DNA of 64,000 bases from Herbaspirillum sp. LeCh32-8 (GTDB lineage: Bacteria > Pseudomonadota > Gammaproteobacteria > Burkholderiales > Burkholderiaceae_D), in assembly GCF_017814915.1 (NCBI RefSeq), contig NZ_JAGIPZ010000015.1, positions 1 to 64,000 of the forward strand. The letters are read 5' to 3'. Below are positions 18,025-27,487 of the stretch, piece after piece. The translations under genes were made by a program, and so were the position numbers. The notes beneath the pieces were generated by a model. The model ran no database searches. It saw only the letters and a program-made list of their open reading frames with translations, and had not been told where the DNA came from. How positions within the stretch are numbered: the stretch's first letter is position 1; every line of letters begins with the position of its first letter.

Positions 18025-19437
18025 TCAGGACGCCAGGCGCTTGATCAGGCGATACATGAACTCGCGGCCCTCGTACAGGCGCGGGATCTCGATGCGCTCG
18101 TCCAGACCGTGGGTGCGCAGGTCGGCCGGATCGGTGAACAGGCCCGAGACGCCATACATCGGCACGCCGGCATTGCGCGCGAAGCGGCTGTCGGTGGCGC
18201 CGGTGCTCATGAAGGGAATCACCGGCACGCCCGGCCACATCTCCTGCGTCAAGCCTTCCACCACCGACGAGATCTCCGGCGTCATCGGCGACACCGGGCT
18301 GCGCGTGGGCGGCGCGATCTGGTGCAGGGCGATCTTGTCGTTGCCCAGTACCTGCTTCAACTGGCGCTCGACCTCGGCCGGATCGTCGAAGGGCAGCATG
18401 CGGCAGTTGACCGTGGCCTTGGCCGATTGCGGCAACGCGTTTTCGGCGTGACCGCCGCTGAACATGGTGGCGGTGCAGGTGGTGCGCAGCTGGGCGTTGT
18501 ACAGCGGCACGGTGGAGAGGCGGTCGGTCACCGCGGCGTCAAGGCTGCCGTTGCCCACCGCGCGCATGTCCTCGGCCTGCTGGCCGCTGGCGAATTGCGC
18601 ACTGCGCGCGAAGTAGGTCTTGGTGACATCGGCCAGTTTGACCGGGAAGCGATATGCGCCCAGGCGCGCCAGCGCTGCCGACATCGCATAGATCGGGTTG
18701 GTGGTGGTGGGCAGCGAGCTGTGGCCGCCCACGTCGCGCAGCTCCAGCTGGTAGCTGGTGTACAGCTTTTCGGCCACCTGCACGCGGTGCAGCTTGGGCT
18801 TGGCGCCGCGCCCGGCGTACAGCTCGCCGCCGCCGCCCTCGTTGATGCCCAGCTCGGCCTTGAGCAATTCGGGCTTGTTCTTGAACAGCCACCAGGCGCC
18901 GTTGCTCTCGACGTCGCCGCGCTCTTCGTCGGCGGTCAGGGCCAGGATCACGTCGCGCTTGGGGGCAAAGCCTTCACGCTTCAATTGCGAAAGGATGGAG
19001 ACGAAGGCCGAGGCCATCGCCTTGTCGTCGATCGAGCCGCGCGCGGTGAAGTAGCCGTCGTCCTCCTTGAGCTTGAAGGGATCGGTCTTCCAGTCCTCGC
19101 GCTTGGCCTCGACCACGTCGATGTGCGCGATCAGCAGCAGCGGCTGCTTGCTGCCGTCGCCCTTCCAGCGCAGCACCAGGTTGCCCTTCTTGGGGAAGGG
19201 TTCGATGATCTGGATGTCGTCTCGGCTGAAGCCGGCCTTCACCAGCTCGGCCTGCATCGCCTGCGCGGCCACCGTGGTGCTGCCGGCGGAGTGGGTGGTG
19301 TTGATCTCCACCAGTTCCTTGTAGATGTCGTGGAAGCGTTGCTGCTCCGGCGTCAGCTGCTGGGCCGAGGCTGTGGTTGCGACGGCCAGCGCGGTCAGGG
19401 CCGCCAGCGTGCTCAGGCGCGAGGGGAGGGGGCGCAT
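18025..19437 (-). CDS. Exported M20/M25/M40-family metallopeptidase
   Basis: A 470-residue protein with a signal peptide ending near residue 26 (…TTASAQQ). Catalytic motifs are LLIAHIDVVE (metal His and Asp), GSIDDKAMASA, LTADEERGD (Glu pair) and a C-terminal GATDSRFARNAGVP. These match the carboxypeptidase/dipeptidase M20 group, acting in the periplasm on peptides. It is divergent from the LysE-type exporter gene. Its substrate is unknown. Confidence 0.9.
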   Translation of the reverse strand: MRPLPSRLSTLAALTALAVATTASAQQLTPEQQRFHDIYKELVEINTTHSAGSTTVAAQAMQAELVKAGFSRDDIQIIEPFPKKGNLVLRWKGDGSKQPLLLIAHIDVVEAKREDWKTDPFKLKEDDGYFTARGSIDDKAMASAFVSILSQLKREGFAPKRDVILALTADEERGDVESNGAWWLFKNKPELLKAELGINEGGGGELYAGRGAKPKLHRVQVAEKLYTSYQLELRDVGGHSSLPTTTNPIYAMSAALARLGAYRFPVKLADVTKTYFARSAQFASGQQAEDMRAVGNGSLDAAVTDRLSTVPLYNAQLRTTCTATMFSGGHAENALPQSAKATVNCRMLPFDDPAEVERQLKQVLGNDKIALHQIAPPTRSPVSPMTPEISSVVEGLTQEMWPGVPVIPFMSTGATDSRFARNAGVPMYGVSGLFTDPADLRTHGLDERIEIPRLYEGREFMYRLIKRLAS

Positions 19438-19635
19438 GAAGTCTCCTTGAGGTGTTTGTTGTGGATGAGCTTGTCGCGGCAGCCGGGAGGCAATGCCGCG
19501 CAGTCATTTTCCACAAGGAAACGGCGGGCGGCAACCGAAATTCATTCATCTGTGCCGGCGCAATTTTGTTCAATACAGCTTGCCTCGCCTTGCCTAGCAT
19601 GCGCCTCTTCGTTATTGACGCAATCGAGGCGTGGC

Positions 19636-20274
19636 ATGTGGTCTTTCTTTTCTTCCGAATTCTTCCTGCTGGCCGGCGCGCATCTGCTGGCGCTGGCCAG
19701 CCCCGGCCCCGACTTCCTGCTGCTGGTGCGCAGCACGCTACGCCACGGCCGCTGGCACGGCGTCGGCGCCAGCCTGGGCATTGCGCTGGCCAACGGTGCC
19801 TACATCGCGCTGGCCCTGTGCGGCTTCAGCCTGCTGCAGCAAAGCCCGGTGGTGCTGACGGCGATGAAATGGCTGGCCAGCGTCTACCTCGCCTGGCTGG
19901 GCTGGATGTTCATGCGCGCCAGCCTGACGGCGCCGGTGCTGCCGCAGCGCGGTGACTTGTCGCCGCAGCGGCGCGCCGGTTTCGGCAGCGGCATGGCGGC
20001 CGGTTTTTTGTCGGCCGCGCTCAATCCCAAGAACGGCATGTTTTACTTCGGCCTGTTCACGCTGATGGTGGGCGCGCAGACCGGCATGGACAAGAAGCTG
20101 CTGTACGGCCTGTGGATGATGTTCGCGGTATTTGCCTGGGATGCGCTGCTGGTATGCGCGCTGTCGCAACGCCGGGTGATGGCGTGGCTGGGGAGCGGTT
20201 TGCCGCTGGTGGATCGCGGCGCGGGGCTGCTCTTGATTCTGGCCGCCGCCGGCTTGGCGCTGGCGCGGGTGTGA
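19636..20274 (+). CDS. LysE/RhtB-family amino-acid exporter
   Basis: A 212-residue inner-membrane protein with about six spans. The N-terminal ASPGPDFLLLVRSTLRHGR motif is diagnostic of the LysE/RhtB family, and LSAALNPKNGMFYFGLF is the conserved second half motif. Members export amino acids or derivatives by proton exchange. The AraC-type regulator gene is convergent, 15 bp away, a common pairing for these exporters. The ATG was chosen because it starts the first span; no strong ribosome site is visible. Confidence 0.9.
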   Translation: MWSFFSSEFFLLAGAHLLALASPGPDFLLLVRSTLRHGRWHGVGASLGIALANGAYIALALCGFSLLQQSPVVLTAMKWLASVYLAWLGWMFMRASLTAPVLPQRGDLSPQRRAGFGSGMAAGFLSAALNPKNGMFYFGLFTLMVGAQTGMDKKLLYGLWMMFAVFAWDALLVCALSQRRVMAWLGSGLPLVDRGAGLLLILAAAGLALARV

Positions 20275-20289
20275 GTCCGGCAGGCCCGC

Positions 20290-21144
20290 TCAGGGTTTGC
20301 TGTACTGCAGCGGCGTGGCCGCCACGCGCGATTTGAACGCGCGGTGGAAGTGGCTCTGGTCGGCGAATCCGGTGTCGTAGGCGGCATCGGCGGCGCTGGC
20401 GCCTTGCTGCAGCAGCATGCGCGCCTGGTTGATCTTCATGTCCAGCTGCAGCGCATGGGGCGTGAGGCCGTAGCGGCGGCGGAACTGGCGGATCAACTGA
20501 TAGCGGCCGGTGCCGGCCAGCGCAGCCAGGGTATCGATGGCGATGCGTTCGCGGCAATGCGCCTGCAGGTAGTCGTGCGCCAGCCGCAGGCCGGGTGCGT
20601 CGGCCGCATCCGCATGCGCGGGCCGCGCGCAGGCTTCGGCGCACAGCAGCATCAGCTCGTGCAGGCAGGTGATGACTTCGGCTTCTTTATCTGTCTTCTT
20701 GTCGTTCTCCTGCTGGGCAGCGTCTTGCTCAAGCGCATCGGTGAGCCGGTCCAGCAGCCGCACGGCCTCGGCCGAGCGCAGCACCTGCGACTGCATCGCC
20801 GTGGCCAGTCCGGCGGTGGCGGGAGACTCCGCCAGCAGCGCCTCCAGCCAGTGCAGGTCGATGTGGAACATGCGGTAGCTCCAGCGTTGCAGTTCTTCCG
20901 GATTGCACGCGTGTACGTCGCCGGCGCGCACCAGCACCACGTCGCCGGGACCGATGGCGGTGTTGCCGTCGGCCAGCGCAAACACGCTGCGCCCGGCGTC
21001 GACGATGCCGATCGAGAAGGTGGGATGCGTGTGCGGCGCGTAGCAGGACAGGCTGCCGGTGGCGCGCCGGCCTTCCAGGAAGGGCAGCGCGGGATCGCGC
21101 CAGAAATGCATCTGCGCCGGTATCGGCAGGGCGTTGGTGGGCAT
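20290..21144 (-). CDS. AraC-family transcriptional regulator
   Basis: A 284-residue regulator. The N-terminal cupin-like ligand domain has HTHPTFSIGIVDAG and GPGDVVLVRAGDVHACNP; the C-terminal pair of helix-turn-helix units runs from about residue 185 (IDTLAALAGTGRYQLIRQF, then DAAYDTGFADQSHFHRAFK). It probably controls the convergent LysE-type exporter, or the divergent molybdoenzyme gene. The ATG giving MPTNALP is used; an in-frame TTG ten codons upstream is possible. Confidence 0.88.
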   Translation of the reverse strand: MPTNALPIPAQMHFWRDPALPFLEGRRATGSLSCYAPHTHPTFSIGIVDAGRSVFALADGNTAIGPGDVVLVRAGDVHACNPEELQRWSYRMFHIDLHWLEALLAESPATAGLATAMQSQVLRSAEAVRLLDRLTDALEQDAAQQENDKKTDKEAEVITCLHELMLLCAEACARPAHADAADAPGLRLAHDYLQAHCRERIAIDTLAALAGTGRYQLIRQFRRRYGLTPHALQLDMKINQARMLLQQGASAADAAYDTGFADQSHFHRAFKSRVAATPLQYSKP

Positions 21145-21268
21145 GTTCGCGGACCGTGTAAAGAGAGGCTGCAAAGCTCGTGGAAGGGCATTTTAAGATA
21201 AAGTACCTGCTTTGCCGCAAGCCTCTTCCATCGGGGGTTTGCACCTGTTTTCCTGTTGCCGATCCGCC

Positions 21269-23398
21269 ATGACCACCACGATAGTACGCGCCGCCTGCCC
21301 CCACGATTGTCCCGACACCTGCGCCCTGCTGGTGACGGTGAAGGACGGCGTGGCCACCGAAGTGCGTGGCGACCCGGAGCACCCGCCGACCGCAGGTGTG
21401 CTGTGCACCAAGGTCTCGCGCTATACCGAGCGCACTTATCACAAGGATCGCCTGCTGCACCCGATGCGCCGCGTCGGCAAGAAGGGCGAGGGCAAGTTCG
21501 AGCGCATCAGCTGGGAAGAGGCCATTGCCGAGATCGCCGGCCGCCTCTCGTCCATCGCCCTGCGCGACCCGCAGGCGATCCTGCCCTACAGCTTCGCCGG
21601 CACCATGGGCATGGTGCAGGGCGAGTCCATGGCGGGTCGCTTCTTCAATCGCCTGGGCGCTTCACAGCTGGAGCGCACTATCTGTTCCTCGGCCGGCGGC
21701 GTCGGTTACCGCTACACCGTGGGCGCGCGCATCGGCACCGACCTGGAGCAGGTCAACGGCGCCAAGCTGATCCTGATCTGGGGCGGCAATCCGATCGCCT
21801 CCAACCTGCATTTCTGGACCCGCGTACAGGCCGCCAAGCGCAACGGCGCGCGCCTGATCGCGATCGACCCGTACCGTTCGCTGACCGCCGAAAAATGCCA
21901 TCAGCACATCGCCTTGCTGCCCGGCACCGACGCCGCGCTGGCGCTGGGCCTGATGCATGTACTGGTGGCCGAGGAGTTGCTGGATCACGACTACATCGCG
22001 CGACACACGCTGGGCTTTGAACAGTTGAAGCAACGCGTGGCCGAGTGGACGCCGCAGCGTACCGCCGAGGTCTGCGGCATCAGCGCCGACGAAGTGCTGA
22101 CGCTGGCGCGTGAATACGGCCGCAGCGCGCTGGCCGGCGAGGGCGTGATGATCCGCGCCAACTACGGCTTGCAGCGCGTGCGCGGCGGCGGCATGGCAGC
22201 GCGCAACATCGCTTGCCTGCCGGCGCTGGTGGGCGCCTGGCGTCATGCATCGGGCGGCATCCAGCTGTCGACCTCGGACAGCTTCCCCAAGGACAACGCC
22301 GCGCTCGGTCGTCCCGATCTGGGGGCGCGCCACGGGGCGCCGGCTCGCACCATCAACATGAGCACCATCGGCGACGATTTGCTCAAGCCCGCGTCGCCCC
22401 AGTTCGGCCCCAGGGTAGAGGCCGTGATCGTCTACAACGCCAACCCCGTGGCGGTGGCGCCGGAGTCGGCCAAGGTGGTCGAGGGCTTCGCGCGCGACGA
22501 CTTGTACACCGTGGTGCTGGAACACTTCCTGACCGACACCGCCGACTACGCCGACATCGTGCTGCCGGCCACCACCCAGCTGGAGCACGTGGACGTGCAC
22601 GCCGCCTACGGGCACGTCTACATGATGGCCAACAATGCCGCCATCGCGCCGCTGGGCGAGGCCAAGCCGAATACCGAAATCTTCCGCCTGCTGGCCGCGG
22701 CCATGGGCTTTGAGGAGGACTGCTTCAAGGACTGCGACGACGCCATCGCCGCCGCCGCCTTCCGCCGCGATCACCCGCGCAGCGCCGGCTACGACTGGGA
22801 CGCGCTGAAGGAAAAGGGCTGGCAGCGGCTCGACATGCCCGCAGCGCCCTTCGCCGAAGGCGGTTTCGCCACGCCCTCGGGCAAGTGCGAGTTTTATTCA
22901 GAGCAGATGAAGGCGGCCGGCCTGGATCCGCTGCCGTCCTACATCGCCCCTTACGAGTCGGTGGCCAGCAATCCGCAGCTGGGCGCGAAATATCCGTTGG
23001 CGATGATTTCGCCGCCGGCGCGCAACTTCCTCAATTCCTCCTTCGTCAACGTGCAGAGCCTGCGCGACACCGAGGGCGAGCCGCACCTGGACATGCACCC
23101 GATGGACGCCGCCGCGCGCGGCATCGCGGCCGAGGACATGGTGCGCATCTTCAATGACCGCGGCAGCATGCAGGCGCGCGTGCGCGTGACCGACAAGGCG
23201 CGTCCCGGTCTGGTGGTGGGACTGTCGATCTGGTGGAAGAAGTTTGCCGCCGATGGCAAGAATGCCAACGAAGTCACCAGCCAGCGGCTGACCGACATGG
23301 GCAACGCGCCGACCTTTTACGACGTGCTGGTGGAGGTCGAGAAGCTCGACCTTGGCGAACCTGCCGATGCGAGCCGGGAAGCCGTCGCCTCGTCCTGA
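21269..23398 (+). CDS. Molybdopterin-dependent oxidoreductase with N-terminal 4Fe-4S site
   Basis: A 709-residue enzyme of the DMSO-reductase superfamily. Residues 10-18 read CPHDCPDTC, with a fourth Cys in GVLCTKV near residue 47, giving the 4Fe-4S site. Molybdopterin-binding regions follow, including ILIWGGNPIASN and IVYNANPVAVAPES, then the C-terminal beta-barrel domain (about residues 590-700). No Tat signal is visible, so it is cytoplasmic. A Cys in RTICSSAGG near residue 135 could be the metal ligand. No partner electron-transfer subunit or cofactor genes are adjacent. The substrate cannot be told from sequence. Confidence 0.88.
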   Translation: MTTTIVRAACPHDCPDTCALLVTVKDGVATEVRGDPEHPPTAGVLCTKVSRYTERTYHKDRLLHPMRRVGKKGEGKFERISWEEAIAEIAGRLSSIALRDPQAILPYSFAGTMGMVQGESMAGRFFNRLGASQLERTICSSAGGVGYRYTVGARIGTDLEQVNGAKLILIWGGNPIASNLHFWTRVQAAKRNGARLIAIDPYRSLTAEKCHQHIALLPGTDAALALGLMHVLVAEELLDHDYIARHTLGFEQLKQRVAEWTPQRTAEVCGISADEVLTLAREYGRSALAGEGVMIRANYGLQRVRGGGMAARNIACLPALVGAWRHASGGIQLSTSDSFPKDNAALGRPDLGARHGAPARTINMSTIGDDLLKPASPQFGPRVEAVIVYNANPVAVAPESAKVVEGFARDDLYTVVLEHFLTDTADYADIVLPATTQLEHVDVHAAYGHVYMMANNAAIAPLGEAKPNTEIFRLLAAAMGFEEDCFKDCDDAIAAAAFRRDHPRSAGYDWDALKEKGWQRLDMPAAPFAEGGFATPSGKCEFYSEQMKAAGLDPLPSYIAPYESVASNPQLGAKYPLAMISPPARNFLNSSFVNVQSLRDTEGEPHLDMHPMDAAARGIAAEDMVRIFNDRGSMQARVRVTDKARPGLVVGLSIWWKKFAADGKNANEVTSQRLTDMGNAPTFYDVLVEVEKLDLGEPADASREAVASS

Positions 23399-23444
23399 GC
23401 CGGGCGGCCTGAAACGCCCGGGCAGCATTGCTGTCTCAGCAGGC

Positions 23445-24605
23445 ATGTCCCGCGCCTGCCTGCCATTTCCGGTCAATATTGATCGCCCGCCGCGTTCGCT
23501 GCGGGCGCGACTGGCCGCCTGTGTCGCGGCTGCCGTTGCCACTGTCGCCCTGGGCGGCTGCACGTCCATTTCCTACTACGCCCAGGCCGCACACGGACAG
23601 TTCTCCCTGCTGGCGCAGGCGCGGCCCTTCGACGACTGGATCAACGACCCCGACGCCAAGCCGGCCTTGAAGAGCAAGCTGGAAACCGTGCGCGAGATCC
23701 GTCACTTCGCCGTCGCCGAACTCGGCCTGCCCGACAACGGCAGCTACAAGACCTACGCCCAGCTGGATCGTCCCTTTGTGCTGTGGAACGTGGTGGCGGC
23801 GCCCGAGCTGTCATTGAAGGCGCACCAATGGTGCTTCCCGATCGCCGGTTGCGTCGACTACCGCGGCTATTACAGCCAGCAGGACGCGCAGCAATACGGC
23901 GCGCAGCTGCAGCAGCAGGGTTATGACGTGCAGGTGGTCGGCGTGCCGGCTTATTCCACGCTGGGCTGGTTCAACGATCCGGTGATTTCCACCTTCATCA
24001 ATTACCCCGACGGCGAGCTGGCGCGGCTGGTGTTCCACGAGTTGGCGCACCAGACCGTGTACGCGCGTGATGACACGCCGTTCAACGAGGGCTTCGCCGT
24101 GGCCGTGGAGGAAATCGGCGTCGAGCGCTGGCTGAAGGCGCGCCATGACGACAAGATGATCGAGGCCTATCGCCGCTTCGACGCGCGCAAGCAGGACTTC
24201 CTCGCGCTGCTGGACAAATACCGCGACAAGCTGGAAGCCAACTACGACAGCGACGCTACTGATGCGCAAAAGCGCCTGTGCAAGGAGATGATTTTCGACC
24301 AGTTGCGCGCTGAGTACGCGCAATTGAAGACCCAGCGCTGGAACGGTTACAGCGGTTACGACCGCTGGTTCGCCATGCCGCTGTCCAACGCGCACCTCGC
24401 GTTGGTGGGGGCGTATCACGACATGGTGCCTGCGTTCAAGGCGCTGTTCGCGCAGAGCAGCGGCTTCCCGGATTTCTATGCACGGGTGAAGCAGCTGGCG
24501 CAGATGGACAAGGCGGCGCGCCATGCCGCCTTGGGCGATCCGCTGCCTGCGGATCAGCCCCGGGAGAAGAAGCGCGATCGCAAGGCCGAGCGCGCGCCGG
24601 TTTGA
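23445..24605 (+). CDS. Putative aminopeptidase lipoprotein (PF10023 family)
   Basis: A 386-residue protein with a lipoprotein signal ending in ALGGC (Cys near residue 38). The zinc motif FHELAHQ lies near residues 196-202, followed by NEGFAVAVEEIG with a further Glu ligand. This matches the predicted aminopeptidase family PF10023, which would act on peptides at the cell envelope. The C-terminal tail is highly charged (PREKKRDRKAERAP). The ATG at MSRACLPF lies 47 nt after the molybdoenzyme stop; in-frame starts inside that gene exist but would spoil the signal peptide. Confidence 0.82.
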   Translation: MSRACLPFPVNIDRPPRSLRARLAACVAAAVATVALGGCTSISYYAQAAHGQFSLLAQARPFDDWINDPDAKPALKSKLETVREIRHFAVAELGLPDNGSYKTYAQLDRPFVLWNVVAAPELSLKAHQWCFPIAGCVDYRGYYSQQDAQQYGAQLQQQGYDVQVVGVPAYSTLGWFNDPVISTFINYPDGELARLVFHELAHQTVYARDDTPFNEGFAVAVEEIGVERWLKARHDDKMIEAYRRFDARKQDFLALLDKYRDKLEANYDSDATDAQKRLCKEMIFDQLRAEYAQLKTQRWNGYSGYDRWFAMPLSNAHLALVGAYHDMVPAFKALFAQSSGFPDFYARVKQLAQMDKAARHAALGDPLPADQPREKKRDRKAERAPV

Positions 24606-24925
24606 TGCAGCGCGGGAGGATTTTGTTTCCCTGCCGCATGGCGACGCTGCCCAAGCCAGGCAGTCGGAGGTATGATGCTTACAGCCCCGTTTTTGCCGGA
24701 AAGACAAGCCGTATCAAAGGCGAGCTGCTGCTAACGCCTCGAATTTTTACGCAAAAAACGTTTTAAAAAGCTTGCCCAAGCGTTCAATGCTGGATAGCAT
24801 CTGCACTAAATAAAAAAACACTCGTGCTTTTTTCTGCTGTGCGCATCCAGGCAATGAATCCAGCCAACGGGTTCCGAGCACGCCCAGCCCAGCGCAAGTT
24901 CTGACCGGAGACAGAGGTAAACAAC
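24606..24925. other. Non-coding stretch upstream of fadD
   Basis: About 320 bp with no convincing gene. It holds the fadD promoter candidate and, just after it, an A7-CAC-TC-GTG-C-T6 stretch (about 24814-24836) that could fold as a weak attenuator-like hairpin in the leader. I see nothing else. Confidence 0.6.
24772..24800 (+). promoter_or_regulatory. Candidate sigma-70 promoter of fadD
   Basis: TTGCCC and TAGCAT are separated by exactly 17 bp. The predicted start is near 24807, giving a leader of about 120 nt before fadD. Confidence 0.6.
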
Positions 24926-26626
24926 ATGGAAAAATTCTGGCTTGCATCGTATCCCGCAGGCGTTCCCGCCGAGATCGATCCCAACCGTTATGGTTCGCTG
25001 GTGCAGATGATCGACGAGGCCTTTGCCAAGTACGCGGATCGCAACGCCTACGTCTGCATGGGCAAGTACCTGAGCTATGCCGACCTTGACGCCAAGTCGC
25101 GCGCACTGGGCGCGTGGCTGCAAGGCCTGGGCCTGCAAAAGGGCGCGCGCGTGGCGATCATGATGCCCAATGTGCTGCAGTATCCCATCGCGATCGCCGC
25201 CATCCTGCGCGCCGGCTACACCGTGGTCAACGTCAATCCGCTGTACACCGCGCGCGAGCTGGAGCACCAGCTGAAGGACTCGGGCGCCGAGGCCATCTTC
25301 GTGCTGGAAAACTTCGCCTGCACGCTGCAGAAGGTTGTGGCGCGCACCCAGGTCAAGCACATCGTGGTGGCCAGCATGGGCGAGCTGCTGGGTACGGTGA
25401 AGGGCGCCATCGTCAACATGGTGGTGCGTCACGTCAAGAAGATGGTGCCGGCCTGGTCGCTGCCCAACGCGCATTCGTTCAGTCGCGTGCTGTCGCAGGC
25501 CGAGGGCAAGCAGTTGCAGCCGGTCAAGCTGGGCCATGACGATATCGCGTTCCTGCAATACACCGGCGGCACCACCGGCGTGGCCAAGGGCGCCGTGCTG
25601 ACGCATCGCAACCTGGTGGCCAACGTGCTGCAGGCCGAGGAATGGCTGAACCCGGCGCTGAAGTCGGGCGGCCACGTCGACCAGCTGGTGTTCGTCTGCG
25701 CGCTGCCGCTCTATCACATCTTCGCGCTGACGGTATGCAACATGCTGGGCACGCGCGAGGGCGCGCTGAACCTGCTGATCCCCAATCCGCGCGATATTCC
25801 CGGCTTCGTCAAGGAGCTGGCCAAGTACAAGGTCAACACTTTCCCGGCGGTCAACACGCTGTACAACGCGTTGCTCAACAACGCCGAATTCGCCAAGCTG
25901 GACTTCTCCGGCTACCGCTGCTGCGTGGGCGGCGGCATGGCGGTGCAAAAGGGCGTGGCCGACAAGTGGAAGAAGCTGACCGGTTGCCCCATCATCGAAG
26001 GCTACGGCCTGTCGGAAACCTCGCCGATCGCCAGCGCCAACCCTTGCACCATCGAGGACTACACCGGCACCATCGGCCTGCCGTTCCCGTCCACCGACTT
26101 CGCCATCCTCGACGACGACGGCCAGCCGGTGCCGCTGGGCCAGCCCGGCGAGATCGCCATTCGCGGTCCGCAGGTGATGGCCGGCTACTGGCAGCGTCCG
26201 GACGAGACCGCCAAGGTCATGACGCCGGACGGCTTCTTCAAGACCGGCGACATCGGCGTGATGGACGAGCGCGGCTACACCAAGATCGTCGACCGCAAGA
26301 AGGACATGATCCTGGTGTCCGGCTTCAACGTCTATCCGAACGAGGTGGAAGGCGTGGTGGCGCAGCACCCCGGCGTACTGGAATGCGCCTGCGTGGGCGT
26401 GCCCGACGAACACACCGGTGAAGCGGTCAAGCTGTTCGTGGTGCGCAAGGACAAGTCGCTGAACGCCGAGCAGCTGATGGCCTACTGCAAGGAACAGTTC
26501 ACCGGCTACAAGAAGCCCAAGTACATCGAGTTCCGCGATGAGCTCCCCAAGACCAACGTGGGCAAGATCCTGCGGCGTGAGCTGCGCGACGAGAAGAAGC
26601 CGGAGGCGGAGAAGAAGGCCGCCTGA
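24926..26626 (+). CDS. fadD: Long-chain fatty-acid-CoA ligase
   Basis: A 566-residue ANL-superfamily enzyme that activates fatty acids with ATP and CoA at the inner membrane for beta-oxidation. The AMP-binding loop YTGGTTGVAKGA is near residues 211-222, GYGLSETSP near 359, KTGDIGVMDERGY near 438, and the C-terminal catalytic Lys region TNVGKILRREL near 545. The start MEKFWLASYP and length fit bacterial FadD. AGAGGTAA precedes the ATG. It has its own promoter candidate and a terminator, so it is probably monocistronic. Confidence 0.93.
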   Translation: MEKFWLASYPAGVPAEIDPNRYGSLVQMIDEAFAKYADRNAYVCMGKYLSYADLDAKSRALGAWLQGLGLQKGARVAIMMPNVLQYPIAIAAILRAGYTVVNVNPLYTARELEHQLKDSGAEAIFVLENFACTLQKVVARTQVKHIVVASMGELLGTVKGAIVNMVVRHVKKMVPAWSLPNAHSFSRVLSQAEGKQLQPVKLGHDDIAFLQYTGGTTGVAKGAVLTHRNLVANVLQAEEWLNPALKSGGHVDQLVFVCALPLYHIFALTVCNMLGTREGALNLLIPNPRDIPGFVKELAKYKVNTFPAVNTLYNALLNNAEFAKLDFSGYRCCVGGGMAVQKGVADKWKKLTGCPIIEGYGLSETSPIASANPCTIEDYTGTIGLPFPSTDFAILDDDGQPVPLGQPGEIAIRGPQVMAGYWQRPDETAKVMTPDGFFKTGDIGVMDERGYTKIVDRKKDMILVSGFNVYPNEVEGVVAQHPGVLECACVGVPDEHTGEAVKLFVVRKDKSLNAEQLMAYCKEQFTGYKKPKYIEFRDELPKTNVGKILRRELRDEKKPEAEKKAA

Positions 26627-26646
26627 TACCGGGCTTGGGCGCAAAG

Positions 26647-26685
26647 AAAAACGCCGCCGTGGAGTGTTCCATGGCGGCGTTTTTC
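26647..26685 (+). terminator. Intrinsic terminator of fadD
   Basis: AAAAACGCCGCC pairs with GGCGGCGTTTTT, closing an inner loop, and ends in T5. It lies 20 nt past the fadD stop. Confidence 0.92.
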
Positions 26686-26719
26686 ATTCCTTGCCAAGGG
26701 CGTCGTGACGCAACGAACG

Positions 26720-26830
26720 ACGCTGGGTCCCGGCCTTCGCCGGGACGACAAACTTGAGATAGCCCTGCCGTCTGCCGGCTCAAGCTCCCTCCTCCCTGTC
26801 GTCCTGACGAAAGTCAGGACCCAGCGTCGT
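26720..26830. repeat. Inverted pair of REP-like elements
   Basis: Two copies of a roughly 30-bp element face each other. The left copy (26720-26749) begins ACGCTGGGTCC and ends GGGACGAC; the right copy (26798-26830) begins GTCGTCC and ends GGACCCAGCGT. Each holds an internal hairpin (left CCCGGC-CTTC-GCCGGG, right CCTGAC-GAAA-GTCAGG) with different but compensating arms. This is the structure of a REP doublet or REPIN. It lies between the convergent ends of fadD and dgoA. Confidence 0.85.
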
Positions 26831-26842
26831 CCGCCGTGCTCC

Positions 26843-27478
26843 TCAGGCAGCCTGGGAGGCCTCGCAAGCCCGCAGGGCAGTGATGAAGTCGCGCGCATTC
26901 CTACCAACCTCTTCAGCGCTCATTCCCGGCTTGTACAGCGCTGACCCCAGCCCGAAAGCGGTAGCCCCGGCTTGCATGAAAGTCTTCAGGCTGTCGGGCG
27001 TGATGCCGCCCACCGGCGCCAGTACCACGGCAGCCGGTACCACGGCGCGCCAGGCCTTGACCACGGCCGGGCCCAGCTGCTCGGCCGGGAACATCTTGAG
27101 GATGTCGGCGCCGGCCGCCAGGGCGGCGAAGGCCTCGGTCACCGTGGCCACGCCCGGCGCGCTGGCCAGGCCGGCGTCGGTGGCGGCGCGGATCACGGCC
27201 GGGTCGCTGTGCGGCATGACGATGATCTGGCCGCCGGCGTCGGCCACTTGCTGCACCTGGGCCGGCGACATCACGGTGCCGGCGCCGACCATGCAGTCTC
27301 CCGGCAGCGCGCCGCGCAGGATGCGGATGCTCTCCAGCGGTTCGGGCGAATTCAGCGGGACTTCGATGATGCGAAAACCCGCGCCATAGAGGGCGCGGCC
27401 GATCGCCTCCACCTCGTCGGGGCGAACCCCGCGCAGGATGGCGATGAGCCGGCATTTCTTCATGGCTTCTTTCAACAT
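26843..27478 (-). CDS. dgoA: 2-dehydro-3-deoxy-6-phosphogalactonate aldolase
   Basis: A 211-residue class I aldolase of the KDPG/KDPGal family that splits 2-keto-3-deoxy-6-phosphogalactonate into pyruvate and glyceraldehyde 3-phosphate. IAILRGVRPDE, IEVPLNSPEPLESI and GAGTVMSP are visible, and the Schiff-base Lys lies in ADILKMFPAEQLG. The EVPLNSP motif favours DgoA over the gluconate-pathway Eda. AAGGA precedes the ATG. The gene follows dgoK by 9 nt. Confidence 0.92.
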   Translation of the reverse strand: MLKEAMKKCRLIAILRGVRPDEVEAIGRALYGAGFRIIEVPLNSPEPLESIRILRGALPGDCMVGAGTVMSPAQVQQVADAGGQIIVMPHSDPAVIRAATDAGLASAPGVATVTEAFAALAAGADILKMFPAEQLGPAVVKAWRAVVPAAVVLAPVGGITPDSLKTFMQAGATAFGLGSALYKPGMSAEEVGRNARDFITALRACEASQAA

Positions 27479-27487
27479 GTCATGTCC

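Noticed and set aside
24806-26644. Open frame of about 610 codons antisense to fadD
   Set aside because: Composition is Val-, His- and Gln-rich shadow, with no family motif; fadD motifs are complete on the other strand.
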